Shown here in pieces: positions 34,600 through 45,475 of a DNA stretch of 64,000 nt; position 1 is the stretch's first letter; every line of letters begins with the position of its first letter. The notes below the pieces were generated by a model. The model searched no databases, was not told the DNA's origin, and saw nothing but the letters and a program-made list of their open reading frames with translations. Origin of the DNA: Thelonectria olida (taxonomy: Eukaryota; Ascomycota; Sordariomycetes; Hypocreales; Nectriaceae). The translations under genes were made by a program, and so were the position numbers. The DNA lies in contig JAGPYM010000002.1 of assembly GCA_020736575.1 (NCBI GenBank), positions 1,984,001 to 2,048,000 on the forward strand, written 5' to 3'.

Positions 34600-37389
34600 T
34601 TAACTAGGTGATTATATGTCGACTGACTGACTGGAGTGACGGCCCGTTCAACAGATCGTGAAGGGCGGTCGTGCATCCTTTTAAGGTCGGCCTTTTCATG
34701 GGCCCATGGTGCAACCCTCACGGAGGTTTCGACGTCGACTCAAATCCACTTGTCCCTGTAGGCCCTGCCTGTATGCAACTACGGTACCGCTCTGTACAGG
34801 TACCGTCTACAATGGTCGGGTCGGGTTATAATTAGTCAATGGAAGAGTAGAGGCACGGTGCCAAAGGTGCGCACCACCGGCCCGGCAGACGGAGACGAGG
34901 CAGTCCGTCGTCGTAGCCTTTGCGAAGAGTTATTACACTCTTGCGACCCTGGTCCGTTCGGCTGACAAGGTTGCTTGCACTTTGTTCTTTGCAACGGCTC
35001 CCCGACGTCAAGGGCCTGAGCTTTCCCCAAGCGCAATCCTCCTTGTTTATGGGCTCTCCATCCGGCCACCCTAGTCGGGCTACTAGTACTACGCAGCAGG
35101 AGAGTGAGGGAGTTGTGTGTGAGTGTGTGTGTGCGTGTAACTCGGTACAAAGTAACTACCTATGCGTATGTAGGTAGTGGTATTCGAGTAGCTCATGAAC
35201 ATCCATACGTGCCGCCAAGAACACCCTGACGATTCCACTCTGGACGCCGGGGCCTGCAGAACAGAACAGGACATGACAGGGATGCCAGAAAAATAGAGGG
35301 CCCCATAACGGCTAAAGGACAAGGGCATGGAGACGGATGGGCATGGGGAGTCTTGGAGCCATGGAACAAGGGCATGGACCATGGATGTTCCCAATGGTTC
35401 TTCTTCCTCTTGCTCTCTCATCATCGTTGTTTCTGCTCTGCTTCACCGTAGGCCGAAAGCGGAATGCCGTCGGGTCATGACAAGTGAGTTTCCAAAGTGA
35501 AGCTATTCGTACAAAGTCTCATGATCTGATTTTTTATCCTTGAAGGATGATGCAACTCGGCATCTTGAAACCTCACCCCTCCCCTTACGTGCTGCATCAT
35601 GTATGTATCTCACTCAGATCTTGGTGCTCGGAGGAGGCTCAGCCAGATGCACAAATCTTTCTCGCCAAAAAACGCAATCGTGCCTGGCAGTCAGACACCC
35701 TGCCTGCCCTGCTCTGGTAGAGGCTGTGGGGTCCTTGCGGGCTTCCCTGAGAGGGTCATGATCCGATGCCCCCGTCCAATTGAGGGAATTGCACCCGGTT
35801 TATTTCTCACATGGCAGAGGAGTTTTTTATTGTTGTTTTCATTCTCCTTCTTCTTTCTCTTCAGTGTGAGTGGGTGTGTGTGTGATTGCGGCTGTCATTC
35901 TGCGTCTGATCTCACTCGCATGTGAAAACTCGTCCATGTTAATATGCAGCCATCTTCGGTTGCCTATTACTAGTAGGTGACACAAACCTCATCAAGTAAA
36001 TGCCGTAGGTAGCTTATTGAATGAAAATAAACCGCCCGATCAACCGACTTTTTAGTTCGGCTTTCGTCGACGACCCTTCAACGGCGCGTCGTTTGGAAAA
36101 AGAAAAGAAAGGCAACATTCCATGCCTCCGAAACGGCCATATCCGTCCTAGCGGCCTCTTCGTTGTTTCCGGGGACCGACGAGGAAGAAGAAGAAGAAGA
36201 CCCACGACGGGCGCTTTTCTTTCTAACGACGCCCGCATTCATCACATCACGCTTCCGTCGTGACTTGCGCTGGGCTCATGCGGCATGTCCGGCCAAAAGA
36301 GGCTCCGGCTCCAGTCTTGCTCGAGGCAGCCCGCACCATTCTGCCGCCTCCGCTCTTGCATTGCGGAGACTCCCTTGCCGGCATTCCCAACCCCCCATCA
36401 ATGTCTTCTGGAATAATGTTCGTGCCGGCGTTTCAACTCGTCCTGCTACCGCTTCCGAGCTTCCAGACTCGCCGCAGAACAGGGAACCGAGCTCTCTCTG
36501 TGTCATGACACCTAAACATAGGTCGGCGTGCACGGAACCGTTGCAGGCCTGGCCTCATCAACACGCCCGCCTCACTCTCTCTCTCTCCCCCCCCGAAGGA
36601 TCAAATTATCAGTGTCCTCCTCAGGTATGGAACCAACATGCAAACTAGACATTTGTGGCTTCCTGGGGAGTTACGGAAAACGGCACACCCCTAATGTAGG
36701 CCATATGCCAGGTTCCATTTCAGGCCCGACGTGCATTCGCCTACCGTCGATTTCCTCCGTGACGTACCGTAGCTATGCAAACTAATATGCACAACAATCA
36801 ATAGGCACACACACCCTCACACACATTGTGGGTCTCACTACAACTCTCCACACGCATCTCATGTGTCCTGACTAGTTGCATTCGCCAGATACTTGCCTGC
36901 CATGTCTTCGTCTCGGTTACCTGCCAACCTACCTGCCTACGACGTAGTAGCCTAGGCGGCATACCGGGCCCCTCAACGGTATTTGTATTTGGACAGGACA
37001 GGGGCACCGGCAGGACAATCTGTCACGACTGAGGCTACGCACTATTCACACTGCATACGACAGGGAACCTTGAATTGCATCAACCGTGTTTGTACGCATG
37101 ATATTTGCTAAACAAAGCTGCTGTCCGGGAGTGTCAATCTCGTGCCTATGCCTAATCTCCTCACGGGGCAACCTTTCCCGTAAGCAGGCCCTGTTCCTGA
37201 TATCAGATCCCTGAGGCTCAATCTACTTTGACAAAAAAAACACGCAAATTCAACCCTATTAATCGCCAAGAACGCCTCTTCAACAATTACGCGTTAACGG
37301 CATGACTGGGTACGTCGCTTTCCCCGAGGTCCAGTCGAGTCGAAGATGACCTCACGTATTCGCACACGTATACGTTTACTTCGGTAACC
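34600..37389. other. Gene-poor spacer
   Basis: 2.8 kb between the asparaginase promoter and the TFIIB 3' end. No recognisable gene. It holds a GT-rich tract (about 35111-35138), a TACAAAGTA word at 35146 and a CT/C run at about 36571-36595. Open frames at 36163-36648 overlap on both strands and look fortuitous. Confidence 0.45.
35111..35138 (+). repeat. GT-rich imperfect microsatellite
   Basis: Interrupted (GT)n with GAGTG and GCGTG variants, about 28 bases. Confidence 0.7.
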
Positions 37390-38433
37390 CTAAACCTGAA
37401 CCTGTGGGATATTGTTCATGCTTGCACCATCAACAAGCCATTCCTTCTTGATCAGTTTGTCGCGTGCGGCAAACAGGTGCTTGTACGCCGTCTTGACAGT
37501 GCCATCGCTCACGCCAGCTTGCTTGGCGATCGGGAGGGACGCACGAGGTTCGCCGATAAGGTGGCATGCCATGTATATGCAGGCTGCCGCAACAGACAGG
37601 GGTGATCGGCCGGCCAGCGCAGAAATGTCATTGGCTTGCTCGGCCAGATCCCTGGAGATTTTGGAAATCTTTTGTTGGTGCTTAAAGCCGAGTTGCGACA
37701 CGTAACGGCCGCACAGATCCTCCGCGCCTACGGATGTATTCTCGTAGTTGGTGACCGCGTTGAGTCCAGTGCCACCCTCGCCCTCTTCCTTCTGAATCTT
37801 AGTCAGGAAAGCGGAGAGCTGTTTGAACACACGCCCGACCTCTTTCTTGGACACACTGGTCAAGTTGAAGATTTCGCGAAAGGTTCGAGGGACGTTGTTT
37901 TGTCGACACGCGATGAAGATGCACCCAGCAATGACAGCCTCTTGCGGCTTGCCCTTCATGAACTTGTGCTTGTCGACAAGCTTGAAGATGTGTTTGGCAG
38001 CGTTGGACACATTTTGTCCCATATGAATGGCCTCGCACAGCGACACAATTTCTTTGTACGCCTGCATAAGACCTTTCTGAGCTTTGTCCTGATTGGTGTT
38101 GTTTTGCGTTCGAGACAGAGCCTTGTGTGCCTTGGACTCGGAGAAGGCAACTGTGGTGGCTAGTTGTTGTCCTTCCACGAACTCGTCCTGGGGACCACCG
38201 ACACGGCTGGGGTCGTCGCCACCTTGGTCGTCGTTGGCAAAGGTTCTCCATTCAGATCGAGTGTCAATGATTCGAGTGCCGACGACAACTCCACAACTTT
38301 GACAGACCATGTCACCGCTCGAAAACTCCTCCACCAGGTTGGGCGGGATCTCCTTGCAGTCGGGGCAACAGAGAACATTGTTCAGATCTTCCTGGAATGC
38401 CGCGTTGGCATCGCCGCCGTTTGGCGGAATCAT
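37390..38433 (-). CDS. SUA7: Transcription initiation factor TFIIB
   Basis: An intronless 347-aa protein. TFIIB bridges TBP and RNA polymerase II and sets the start site. It has an N-terminal zinc ribbon (Cys23-x2-Cys26 and Cys44-x2-Cys47), then the B-reader/linker with the near-invariant IDTRSEWRTFANDDQG block and DPSRVG. Two cyclin-like repeats follow: the first includes GKPQEAVIAGCIFIACR and PRTFREI, the second SPLSVAAACIYMACHL and GVSDGTVKTAYKHL. Length and order are as in other fungi. The ATG at 38433 is the first in frame, and only 22 residues lie before the first zinc cysteine pair, as usual. The frame stays open for 73 codons upstream without an ATG. The gene is divergent from TRP4, with about 1 kb between start codons. 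Confidence 0.96.
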   Translation of the reverse strand: MIPPNGGDANAAFQEDLNNVLCCPDCKEIPPNLVEEFSSGDMVCQSCGVVVGTRIIDTRSEWRTFANDDQGGDDPSRVGGPQDEFVEGQQLATTVAFSESKAHKALSRTQNNTNQDKAQKGLMQAYKEIVSLCEAIHMGQNVSNAAKHIFKLVDKHKFMKGKPQEAVIAGCIFIACRQNNVPRTFREIFNLTSVSKKEVGRVFKQLSAFLTKIQKEEGEGGTGLNAVTNYENTSVGAEDLCGRYVSQLGFKHQQKISKISRDLAEQANDISALAGRSPLSVAAACIYMACHLIGEPRASLPIAKQAGVSDGTVKTAYKHLFAARDKLIKKEWLVDGASMNNIPQVQV

Positions 38434-39462
38434 TTTGGGTTCGTACGGCCTCGGCGTATAGATGTTTGAGACTTCGTTGAAGACCTTCCTAGCGCGCTTC
38501 TTCTCCTTTCTTCGCCTTCGCAGTTGTTGCCTTTTCTTCTCGATGGTGACTCTCGCTACTGAATTGACGGGTTTCCTAGACTCTCGAATCCAAAGACGAT
38601 CGTTGACGAACTGGACAAAAAGTGGCGAATGCAGCTTGGCGGCTGACGGGGCTCAAGGGAAAGTAATGCTATCGCTATGCGCGCTACCAGACCGACTGGA
38701 TCGATAAGACCCAAGACGCTGGGGCTCGCTACTATGTGGTCGTAGGGAGATCGCGCTGTTCAGGAGGGAGGAAAAAAATCTTAAGGAAAGACTCTGCAAA
38801 AGGTTAGAGTCGGTGTGGTAGGGAATGCAAACTCTGCCAGCCGACTGTTCAGAACCAGTGAAGGCGTCTGTGTTCTCGCGAACGCCAGATCAACGAAAAG
38901 TCGGCTCGAAGTGGTCGTCGCGATCGCTCAGAAAGTGACCGGCAGCTTTAGGACGATGATGCCAGCGAGTGCAGACCGACTTCAGTGGGCAAGAGAGGCA
39001 GAGTAGGAGTGTGTATGAGGAAGAAATGAATGTCGGTGGAGTGAGGCTGGGGACGGCGCTTTGTGACTCGCAAATGCGGAGGAAGCCTAACGAACCTTTC
39101 AACCTGGATGAGTCAGCCGCGCATGAGCCGCTGACACGCGCCACAGTGGGTTGACAACCTTGTGACTAAGCTTCGAGAGTGGCTTCAGAATCTTCCATGT
39201 GAGGCTGGTGACTTTCGGTGGAAATCAGCCAATCAATCGCACATGAGGTGATGGAGGGGGCACCTCGACCACCCCGCAACCCTGGTACGTACTGCCTTTC
39301 ACAACACTGACTCAACCTGGACTCAATAGAACTCAATAGCTTCAAATCAGTGTCTGTCAAACCCAATATTCCAGCCATTTCCCCTGGTTACCCCAACCTT
39401 GTCTCCTTTAACATTTTAGTTGTTTTGGTTCTATTGGGGGTTTCTACTCGAATCTGAGCATC
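38434..39462. other. Divergent promoter, TFIIB / TRP4
   Basis: About 1 kb shared by two outward-facing genes. No separate gene is recognised. The TFIIB-proximal 219 bases form an open, Lys/Arg-rich frame lacking an ATG. A CT/T-rich stretch precedes TRP4 (about 39385-39450). Confidence 0.5.
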
Positions 39463-40749
39463 ATGGCATCTCCCGCTCAAAACGACGAGCAGACACTGCA
39501 ACCAGTCAATATCAAGCCACTTCTCACCAAGTTGTGGCCCAACACCGACAATGTCACTCCTTCAGAGATTGCCGAGGCCATCTCGCACTTCTTCACCAAC
39601 CAGGTGTCCGCGGCTCAGACTTCTGCGTTGCTGATGGCCCTCCATTTTACTAAAATGGACTTTCGGGCCGATGTTCTTGCTGAGAGTGCTCGGGTCATGA
39701 GAGAAGCGGCAGCTCCCATCCCCGTCGAAGAGCTTCTAGAAGTGATTGAGAGACGTGGAAGGAAGGAAGGCAATTACAATGGTGGTCTAGTGAGCTAAAC
39801 AATGCTTTCATTTTGCATGAGTCCCGGCTAACATGGACAGTGTGATATTGTTGGAACTGGTGGTGACTCACACAACACCTTCAACATCAGCACAACCTCA
39901 TCTATTCTTGCTTCCGCACTCCTTATGGTATCCAAGCATGGAAACAGGTCCAGCACTTCCAAGTCGGGCAGCGCTGACTTGGTCAATAACATGAAGCCCC
40001 GACCTCCCGTCATCAGCGCTATTCGCCCGGATACGCTGGTCAAGGCCTACTCGGCCACCAACTACACCTTCTTGTTTGCTCCCGTTTTCCACACTGGCAT
40101 GCGCTATGTCGCTCCTATCCGAAAAGAGCTTCCCTGGAGGACCATCTTTAACAACCTCGGTCCTTTGGCAAACCCCGTCGAGGACGTTCTTGAAGCCCGA
40201 GTCATCGGTGTCGCCAGATCAGACCTCGGTCCTGCCTTTGCTGAGGCGTTGAGGATTGCTGGCGCCAAGAAGGCTATGATCATCTGCGGCGAGGAGCAGC
40301 TCGACGAAGTCAGCTGTGCTGGTCGAACGTTGGTGTGGATGCTGAAGGAGAAAGGCCCTGGCGGCGAGGTCGAAGTTGAGCACTTCACCGTGCATCCCAG
40401 CGACTTTGGCCTCAGCACCCATCCCTTGGATACCGTGTCTCCCGGAAAGGAGCCAGAGGAGAATGCCAAGATCCTTTCTCGCATTCTGCACAACGAGCTT
40501 CCCGACGACGACCCGATCCTCGAGTTTGTTCTTCTAAACACAGCTGCCCTATTCGTCGCGTCTGGTATCTGCGAGGCCAACACCAGCGATATGGGACATG
40601 GAGATGACGGCAATGTCGTTGAGGAGCGCGGCCCTGGCGGCCAGCGCTGGAAGGAGGGCGTTCGTCGAGCGCGCTGGGCCCTGAAGAGCGGCGAAGCCTG
40701 GAAGCAGTGGGAGGCATTCGTCAACGTCACAAATGAGATTGGCGCATGA
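39463..40749 (+). CDS. TRP4: Anthranilate phosphoribosyltransferase
   Basis: Two exons, 39463-39789 and 39841-40749, giving 411 aa. The enzyme joins anthranilate to PRPP, the second step of tryptophan synthesis. The N-terminal helical domain (ALLMALHFTKMDFRADVLAE) is followed by the PRPP/metal loop VGTGGD (about residues 113-118), NISTTSS and the KHGNRSSTSKSGSADLV block, HTGMRYVAPIRKELPWRTIFNNLGPLANP, and a C-terminal NTAALFVASG. The intron sits immediately before the CDIVGTGGD motif and is phase 0. The C-terminal region carries an acidic insert (GHGDDGNVVEERG) longer than in yeast. All key motifs are intact. Confidence 0.97.
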
Positions 40750-41018
40750 GCATGGAATTGTTCCACAAAGGATATGTCTGGAAAAGTTATTTGTTGAATT
40801 CAAAACCTGTGGACGTTGTTTTGCCCAATTATGCCCCTTTATCTACCTAGGTAAGGTAGGTACATGAAAACGCCAACTCCGCGAGTCCGTGCCGATGCAT
40901 GCGCCGTGTAGTCATTACCGATTATCAAACTTTCAAATACCCATCGCTTTGTGCTGAAATGACCGTCTAAGTTGTTCGTTTGGTGTCTTCCGTGGCTGAC
41001 TTCGTGTAATACATATCT

Positions 41019-41678
41019 TCACCCGTGCGTGGCTGCCCTGTCCACGCTTGGTGTGGCAGGTCCGTCAATAATATTCGCCTTTGACGATGACGGTACGGGT
41101 TTTCTCAAAATAGTAGGAAATGTGTGTTGTCGAGGGACTGGACTCGCGCGATGCGACGTAGTAGATGGTAGGGACATGGTTGTCATGGGTGTCATGGGTG
41201 TGGTAGGTGTCGTCGATGGAGTAGACGAAATGGAAGTCAAGGGTGCGGTGCTGGCACTGGCAGGAGAGCGGTCGATGCCGGGGTGCCTTCGAATGAGAAC
41301 GGATCGGTTTCGCTGAAGATCAGCTTCGTATGCTTTCCAGTCGCTCTTGAGACTAGCAGAGTTGCGTTCGCCGTCGAGGTCCTCCTCGGAATCGTCGTCG
41401 ATGCCATTGGTGTTCTCGTCGTCCAAGGGTGCTATTCCTTTACCCTTGTCCATTGCTGTTGTTCGTGATGATGCGCGGCTGGCGAGTGATTTGCGAATCA
41501 TGACGGCGCGTTGGACATCGTCGTCATCGACCTTGTCGACTTCCGACATCTTGCGCTTCTTTGCACTCTTTCCCTTGTTCATGAAGGTCATGCTCATGAA
41601 AGGCTTGGGGTCCTGCTCTTGACATTGTTGTCGATCCTTCTTGACCAGGCAGGAGACCAGAAACGCCAGAAAAGCCAT
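41019..41678 (-). CDS. Uncharacterised single-pass membrane protein
   Basis: 219 aa from the first ATG, but the reading frame is open for another 69 codons upstream and contains part of the membrane helix. From the ATG the protein begins in mid-helix (AFLAFLVSCLVKK). Read upstream, the full hydrophobic segment is SVITTLATAAMAFLAFLVSCLV, preceded by a second hydrophobic patch (AACFLFAIGVYPL). The true N-terminus is therefore probably encoded upstream, by an exon I could not join. The C-terminal 160 residues are hydrophilic, with acidic (DDDSEEDLDGE), basic (KGKSAKKRK) and Ser/Thr/Pro-rich low-complexity parts. I know no family for it. It converges with TRP4, 269 bases apart. Confidence 0.6.
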   Translation of the reverse strand: MAFLAFLVSCLVKKDRQQCQEQDPKPFMSMTFMNKGKSAKKRKMSEVDKVDDDDVQRAVMIRKSLASRASSRTTAMDKGKGIAPLDDENTNGIDDDSEEDLDGERNSASLKSDWKAYEADLQRNRSVLIRRHPGIDRSPASASTAPLTSISSTPSTTPTTPMTPMTTMSLPSTTSHRASPVPRQHTFPTILRKPVPSSSKANIIDGPATPSVDRAATHG

Positions 41679-43509
41679 GGCTGCGGTAGCGAGCGTGGTG
41701 ATGACGCTAGTCTCAGAATCATTTAGAGAGAGAGGGTATACCCCGATTGCAAAAAGGAAGCAAGCGGCAGACGAGGAGGAGGTCGGCGGGTTAATAAAGG
41801 CATTTGATTCTAGAGCAGGTGATGTGTGGAGATATATGGTGAGAGCATAGCCTTGTCTCCCCCGCGAAAAGCAGCCAGATCCCAGTCAGATGGAGAACGA
41901 ACGCCAACGGCAAACAGCCACGCAATGCCACGTAATCGACATATCGTCAAGCCATATAGAAGCACAGTTGGTTTTCCCAGGCACTAGACGGGGTGGGAGG
42001 GTTGTTAGGTTGCCCCGATCCCAATAATAGCACCCTGGCTGCCATGCAAACCACCAGAGCGAAGAGGTGTGGGTGTGACTGTGACATCAGCCGTCGAGAC
42101 GGAACGGGTCGGTGTGGCCACGGCCATGATCAGAAACGATGCATCCTGGCCCCCGGGGGCGGTGAATTGGGGTCCGCGGACGGGCTGGAGGGTTCTTGCC
42201 TGCGTAATTATTATGCAAGACATTTGGTCGGTCCCCGGCAATGATGTTGCAGTCTTTTCGCTGAATTGAGGACCGGAAATGAGGCAATCGCCATATGTGT
42301 ACCCGAGACATGACGCTGTGCCATAGTTGATTGTTGATGACCATGAGCTACGAACATGTCAGCTGCTAGAACTAGTTAATTGTGTAAGCGCCCGCCATCA
42401 ATCAAAAAAGGTAGGCAAACGAAGATAGAGCCCATGCCCATCCAAGGCCGGAAGATTCTGGCGTCGCAGCCGCAATACGAGCTGAAGGAGGCTATGCCAA
42501 CGCCTAAAAACGCCCCGCGGAACAAGACGCTCAATGCCGACCATTCACTCACGAGAAAATAATGTTTCAAGACAGCAGCTGCAGGCAGGGATTCGGTGCC
42601 CATTGGCCACGGGACGCTGCGTGGCGTTTGCACAGCCAACAATACGGGACATGCATGGATGGTTCCCTTCGAGATAGAAGAACCACTCACTCCTCCGCCA
42701 ACCCAAGGAGGTTTGCTTTTGCAGATGGCCGGGATGGCTCGTTTATTAGAAGTAGCTAGTCATGACTTCATAGTTTCAGTGTATTAAAAATAACAATTAA
42801 CAGCACGTAAAAATAAATACCCAAGTGTCTTTGTCATCATTTGAGGCTTACATGTTCATGAGGAAGGAGGCCTTCACAGTCAGCAGATCCCGTGAGAAAA
42901 ACGGCCAAGTGTCAAGAGGACGACGGCAGGTATATTAAACCCGCACGCACAGCTCTATTGCTCCCTCGCAAGGATGTAATCATTCTCACTGAACTCGTCA
43001 ATATCGGAGCGTGGCTGTACAACATGACGACGGATGGATTGTGCTGCTCCAGCCACTAAAGGGCCGCCTGTACACAACGGCCCAAGCCCCCCGCCTGCAA
43101 CCAAATGACGACCGCCCATGGGGTCGAGAAGAAATACCGGCCGGCGCGCACGACTAATCGCCGGCAGATCAACAGTTAATTAATTAACTTGGTACGGTCT
43201 GTTGGTTGATTCGCCGTCTTCCCGCGGGAACCTGTCAGCCCTCCGCAAAAGTAACAGCCGGATCCGACAAGGCAGGGCACAGCGATCATGGCATTCGGAA
43301 CCGAGCACCATGCGCGGCATTGATTGGCCGTCTCAATTGCTATCGGCCGCATACCGAGGTGCGCCGAAAGCTGTCCGCCCGGTCCTAGCCGCCGAACAGA
43401 GACGCAGCTCCGATGGCCGGTCTTAAGACGGGCACTGGAACATGCATCAAAAAGGCGTCTCTCCTTTACTGCTTCAACCGTTGCACCGCCCTGGCACTGC
43501 CCTTGAGAT
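41679..43509. other. Intergenic upstream of CoA-transferase gene
   Basis: Includes the unresolved 5' part of the membrane-protein gene (to about 41885) and the promoter of the CoA-transferase gene. No other coding region is recognisable. An AT-rich patch lies at 42775-42830. Confidence 0.45.
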
Positions 43510-45060
43510 ATGAGCTTGTTCAACATCACCAGAAGCCTCAGGGCAGCACAGCCCGCCAATGGTTTGGTTCGCGTAACCCATCGTCTCCGCCCGTACTCAA
43601 CTGCCGTCGGCACAGGCCTGCCCCTCGAAGGAGTCCGGGTACTTGACATGACGAGAGTCTTGGCTGGCGTAAGTTGCGCAGAAATACAACTCCTCGAGTC
43701 AGGAGACAGAAGCTTACACGACATAGCCATACTGCACGCAAATCCTGGGAGATCTCGGGTACGTACAAAAGAGGTAGTGTTAGCGACTGGCTAACATGAC
43801 ATGCAATCAAGCGCCGAGGTGATTAAAATCGAACACCCCGTTCGCGGCGATGATACGAGAGCATGGGGTCCTCCATATGCGCCCACCAAACCCGGCTCAT
43901 CTGCAAAGGGCCCTGGAGAGTCTGCCTATTTCCTAGGGGTATGTGCAGCTCGGCCCGTCCCTTCTCGGAGATGCTCGTCTCATCCACTCTATTGCAGGCA
44001 AATCGTAACAAGAAGTCGTTAGGGCTATCGTTCCAACACAAGGAAGGAGTCGACATTCTACACAAATTAGCTGCCAAGTGTGATGTCTTGGTTGAAAACT
44101 ACCTCCCTGGCTCATTAAAGAAGTATGGCATGGATTATGAGACGCTCCGCAAAATCAACCCGAGCCTCATCTACGCCTCTATCACCGGCTATGGCCAAAC
44201 CGGCCCCTATTCCAACAGAGCAGGCTACGATGTCATGGTTGAGGCCGAGTTTGGCCTCATGCACATCACAGGCGAGCGGGATGGCCCCCCCGTCAAGGTG
44301 GGTGTGGCAGTGACAGACCTCACAACCGGCCTATATACCAGCAACAGCGTCATGGCTGCACTCCTCGGACGAGCAAAAACCGGAAAGGGTCAACATATCG
44401 ATGTGGCTTTGAGCGACTGCCAGACGGCAACTCTGGCCAACATCGCCAGCAGCTGCTTGATCAGTGGGAACAAGGATTCGGGCCGTTGGGGCACGGCGCA
44501 TCGTAAGCCCCCGCAAAGTGCGGCATTCACACCTGCATCGCTAACAATGTCCTGCAGCTTCCATCGTGCCATACAAATCCTTCCAGACCAAGGACGGTGA
44601 CATTCTCTTCGGCGGCGGCAATGACCGTTTGTTCGGCGTCTTGTCCGAAGGCTTGGGCCAGCCGCAGTGGAAGGATGACGCGCGTTACAAGACCAATGCG
44701 GATAGAGTTGCGCATCGTAACGAACTCGAAGCCAAGATCGAAGAGATTACCAAGCAAAAGACAACTCAAGAGTGGCTTGAAGTCTTTGAGGGCAAGGGAA
44801 TGCCTTATGCGGCTGTTAACGATGTGCAAGGAACACTGAACCACACGCACACCAAGGCTCGCAACATGGTGGTGGAAGTCGAGCATGGGGCTTGCGGCCC
44901 TATCAAGCTGGTCAACACGCCCATCAAGATGTCTGAGACTCAGCCTACGATTCGTAGTCCGCCTCCGACCTTGGGCCAGCACACGGACGAGGTGCTGAAG
45001 GACCTGGGGTTCAACGAATCGGAAGTAGCTCAACTCAAGGAGAGCGGTGCAGTCGCATAA
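43510..45060 (+). CDS. Class III CoA-transferase (CaiB/BaiF; SUGCT-like), mitochondrial
   Basis: Five exons: 43510-43668, 43727-43758 (only 32 nt), 43812-43938, 43998-44502 and 44558-45060, giving 441 aa. The N-terminus is a mitochondrial presequence ([12 protein letters not shown]...[11 protein letters not shown]). The fold signatures follow: [33 protein letters not shown] (split across the small exon), [26 protein letters not shown], and [18 protein letters not shown] with the likely catalytic Asp at about residue 184. The family moves CoA between carboxylic acids through an enzyme-aspartyl intermediate. The closest eukaryotic example I can name is succinyl-CoA:glutarate CoA-transferase, but the substrate is inference. 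All four introns are GT-AG and restore the frame exactly. Confidence 0.93.
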
Positions 45061-45475
45061 GTGAAAAATTGTAGAATATAGAAACTAAACAGCGATATTA
45101 AAACGAGAACTACAGACATCGCATAGGTGATGTCACAATTGGAGGAAAGGGGACTTGTCGCGATATTTGTCTGCTCACGTGACCTACGCACGTGCTCTCC
45201 AACTTCTTCTGGGTCGCGATAGCACGCTCCTACGTCAAAGAGACCACTCACTCAAATTCATCCAATTATACCACAATAAATCAATTGATATCTTTCGGCA
45301 AACGCCAATCATTGTTTTTTGTTCAGCATTTCGGGGACCTCCACTCAAAGAAGCCGAGAACCGAATATATTTCAGCGAATCCGCAGACTGCCTCTGGTTG
45401 GGCCATCTCATCATCCTCATGTTTCCTCCATATTGAAGCCGGTGATTGAGATATTCCAACACGTGTTTATCTGAA
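45061..45475. other. Intergenic, CoA-transferase to PHD gene
   Basis: A 415-base spacer between co-directional genes, AT-richer than its flanks. An in-frame ATG at 45446 could start the PHD protein 10 codons earlier. Confidence 0.5.

Noticed and set aside
37636..38163. 175-codon frame antisense to TFIIB
   Set aside because: Explained by the TFIIB codon pattern on the other strand; no recognisable protein.
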